Source: Marinobacter bryozoorum (GTDB lineage Bacteria; Pseudomonadota; Gammaproteobacteria; Pseudomonadales; Oleiphilaceae). Taken from it: DNA of 64,000 nt. Below the pieces are notes generated by a model that saw nothing but the letters and a program-made list of their open reading frames with translations, had not been told where the DNA came from and searched no databases. Of this stretch, positions 63,453 through 64,000 are shown one piece after another (position 1 is the first letter of the stretch; every line of letters starts with the position of its first letter). Both the position numbers and the translations under genes were made by a program. Where the stretch lies: positions 165,610 to 229,609 of the forward strand of contig NZ_JAKZAH010000003.1 in the NCBI RefSeq assembly GCF_023156245.1, given 5' to 3'.

Positions 63453-63532
63453 ACACAGGTTGCCCGGTTGTCGAGAGCCCGGATTATACTGACGCTGCTT
63501 CCGAAAGCAAACGGTTGAATCGCAGCGCCCGG

Positions 63533-63923
63533 TTACAGCCGGTCAAACAGCGACAGCTGGGAGGTCTGGGCAAAGGATTGCTGGGCCGCCTGCAGCACAA
63601 AACTCTGGAATGACAGGTTGCTGATCGCCTCGGCGTAGTCTACATCCTGCAGCTGGGAACGCAGGTCCTTGGCATAGAGCGACGAGTTCTCCAGGAAGTC
63701 GCCGGTGGACTCCAGCTGGTTCATGCGGCCACCGATTTCGGTCTGGGTGCGCAGGATGGACTCCTGGGCGTTGTCCAGATTGGCCAGCGAGGCGCCAATG
63801 AGATGGTCGTAGGTTGCCTGGGTGCTTTGAAAATTCGCCTCAGTCACCGGGTCGGTGACCGTCGGCCCCACGTTAATATCGTCAAAGCGGGCACCGGTGA
63901 CCTGCAATACCCCGGTTGAGGCC
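63533..63923 (-). pseudogene. flgL: flgL 3' fragment (hook-filament junction protein), cut by an IS
   Basis: About 129 C-terminal residues of FlgL remain: DNAQESILRTQTEIGGRMNQLES and the terminal helix ISNLSFQSFVLQAAQQSFAQTSQLSLFDRL, which is the D0 domain typical of flagellin-family axial proteins. The usual protein is some 300-400 residues. Reading upstream, the frame enters non-flagellar sequence at 63924 and meets a TAG, and a transposase end begins there. A native start is therefore absent. The hook-filament junction would be lost unless another copy exists. Confidence 0.8.
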
Positions 63924-64000
63924 TGTAGTTGCCCCCGCTAAACCGGACACCACCTCATTCGTTTGATGCCAGTTCCGCCCGGTACTCCCAGGGCGATTTC
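63924..64000 (-). mobile_element. End of an insertion sequence (IS3-family-like)
   Basis: The element edge begins with TGTAGTTGCCCCCGCTAAAC at 63924, a TG-starting terminal repeat of IS3-type shape. Inside it lies the 3' end of a transposase gene on the minus strand. Only 77 bases are in the window, so neither the other end nor a target duplication can be seen. Confidence 0.65.
63955..64000 (-). CDS. Transposase C-terminus (partial)
   Basis: Fourteen residues can be read before a TGA at 63955-63957: KSPWEYRAELASNE. I take this as the C-terminus of a DDE (rve-type integrase-core) transposase, because it ends about 30 bases inside the terminal repeat, as in IS3 elements. Too short for firm family assignment. 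Confidence 0.55.
   Translation of the reverse strand, partial: KSPWEYRAELASNE

Overview
The window looks like a chromosomal segment of a marine gammaproteobacterium close to Marinobacter. The basis is gene order that closely follows Pseudomonas (queA-tgt-yajC-secDF, suhB/trmJ-cysE-iscR, ndk-rlmN-pilF-rodZ-ispG-hisS-yfgM-bamB-der, and sdhCDAB-sucAB-lpd-sucCD beside a divergent gltA), a GC-rich base composition, and Pseudomonas-type regulatory signals (PsrA-like, ANR/FNR-like and IscR-like boxes). The genus is an inference; no species is claimed.

Layout. 1-9.2 kb: chromosome segregation and division (zipA start, smc, scpA, scpB) with rluB and trpS, and a divergent diguanylate cyclase. 9.2-22.5 kb: a nearly complete TCA block read leftward (sdhCDAB, sucA, sucB, lpd, sucC, sucD) with citrate synthase divergent from it. 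22.5-31.5 kb: a beta-hydroxyacid dehydrogenase, topA, the fatty acid beta-oxidation operon fadBA and an exported protein of unknown function. 31.5-37.4 kb: a universal stress protein, the ABC-F ATPase Uup, a MOSC protein, tRNA-Gly, a DUF924 protein, a CbiX-like chelatase, a TIGR01777 epimerase-like protein and tRNA-Glu. 37.4-43.7 kb: a 38-residue membrane protein resembling the cbb3 oxidase subunit CcoM behind an ANR-like box, a PAS-GGDEF-EAL protein and ackA-pta. 43.7-57.7 kb: der, bamB, yfgM, hisS, ispG, rodZ, pilF, rlmN, ndk, iscS, iscR, cysE, trmJ and divergent suhB. 57.7-63.5 kb: secF, secD, yajC, tgt, queA and tRNA-Leu. 63.5-64 kb: the 3' part of flgL, cut by the end of an IS3-like insertion sequence.

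Most genes are core housekeeping. The interesting signals are in exceptions to expected synteny and in the gaps: the isc cluster has lost iscU-iscA-hscB-hscA-fdx-iscX between iscS and ndk, and IscS lacks its usual C-terminal tail; the syntenic SuhB has lost most of its catalytic metal ligands; a short CcoM-like gene has its own predicted oxygen-regulated promoter; several gaps hold elaborate inverted-repeat structures (a nested double inverted repeat at 23.8-24.0 kb, a cloverleaf-like element at 22.6-22.75 kb, a perfect 40-bp palindrome at 45.2 kb); and flgL is disrupted. I saw no CRISPR array, prophage, toxin-antitoxin pair or defence island.
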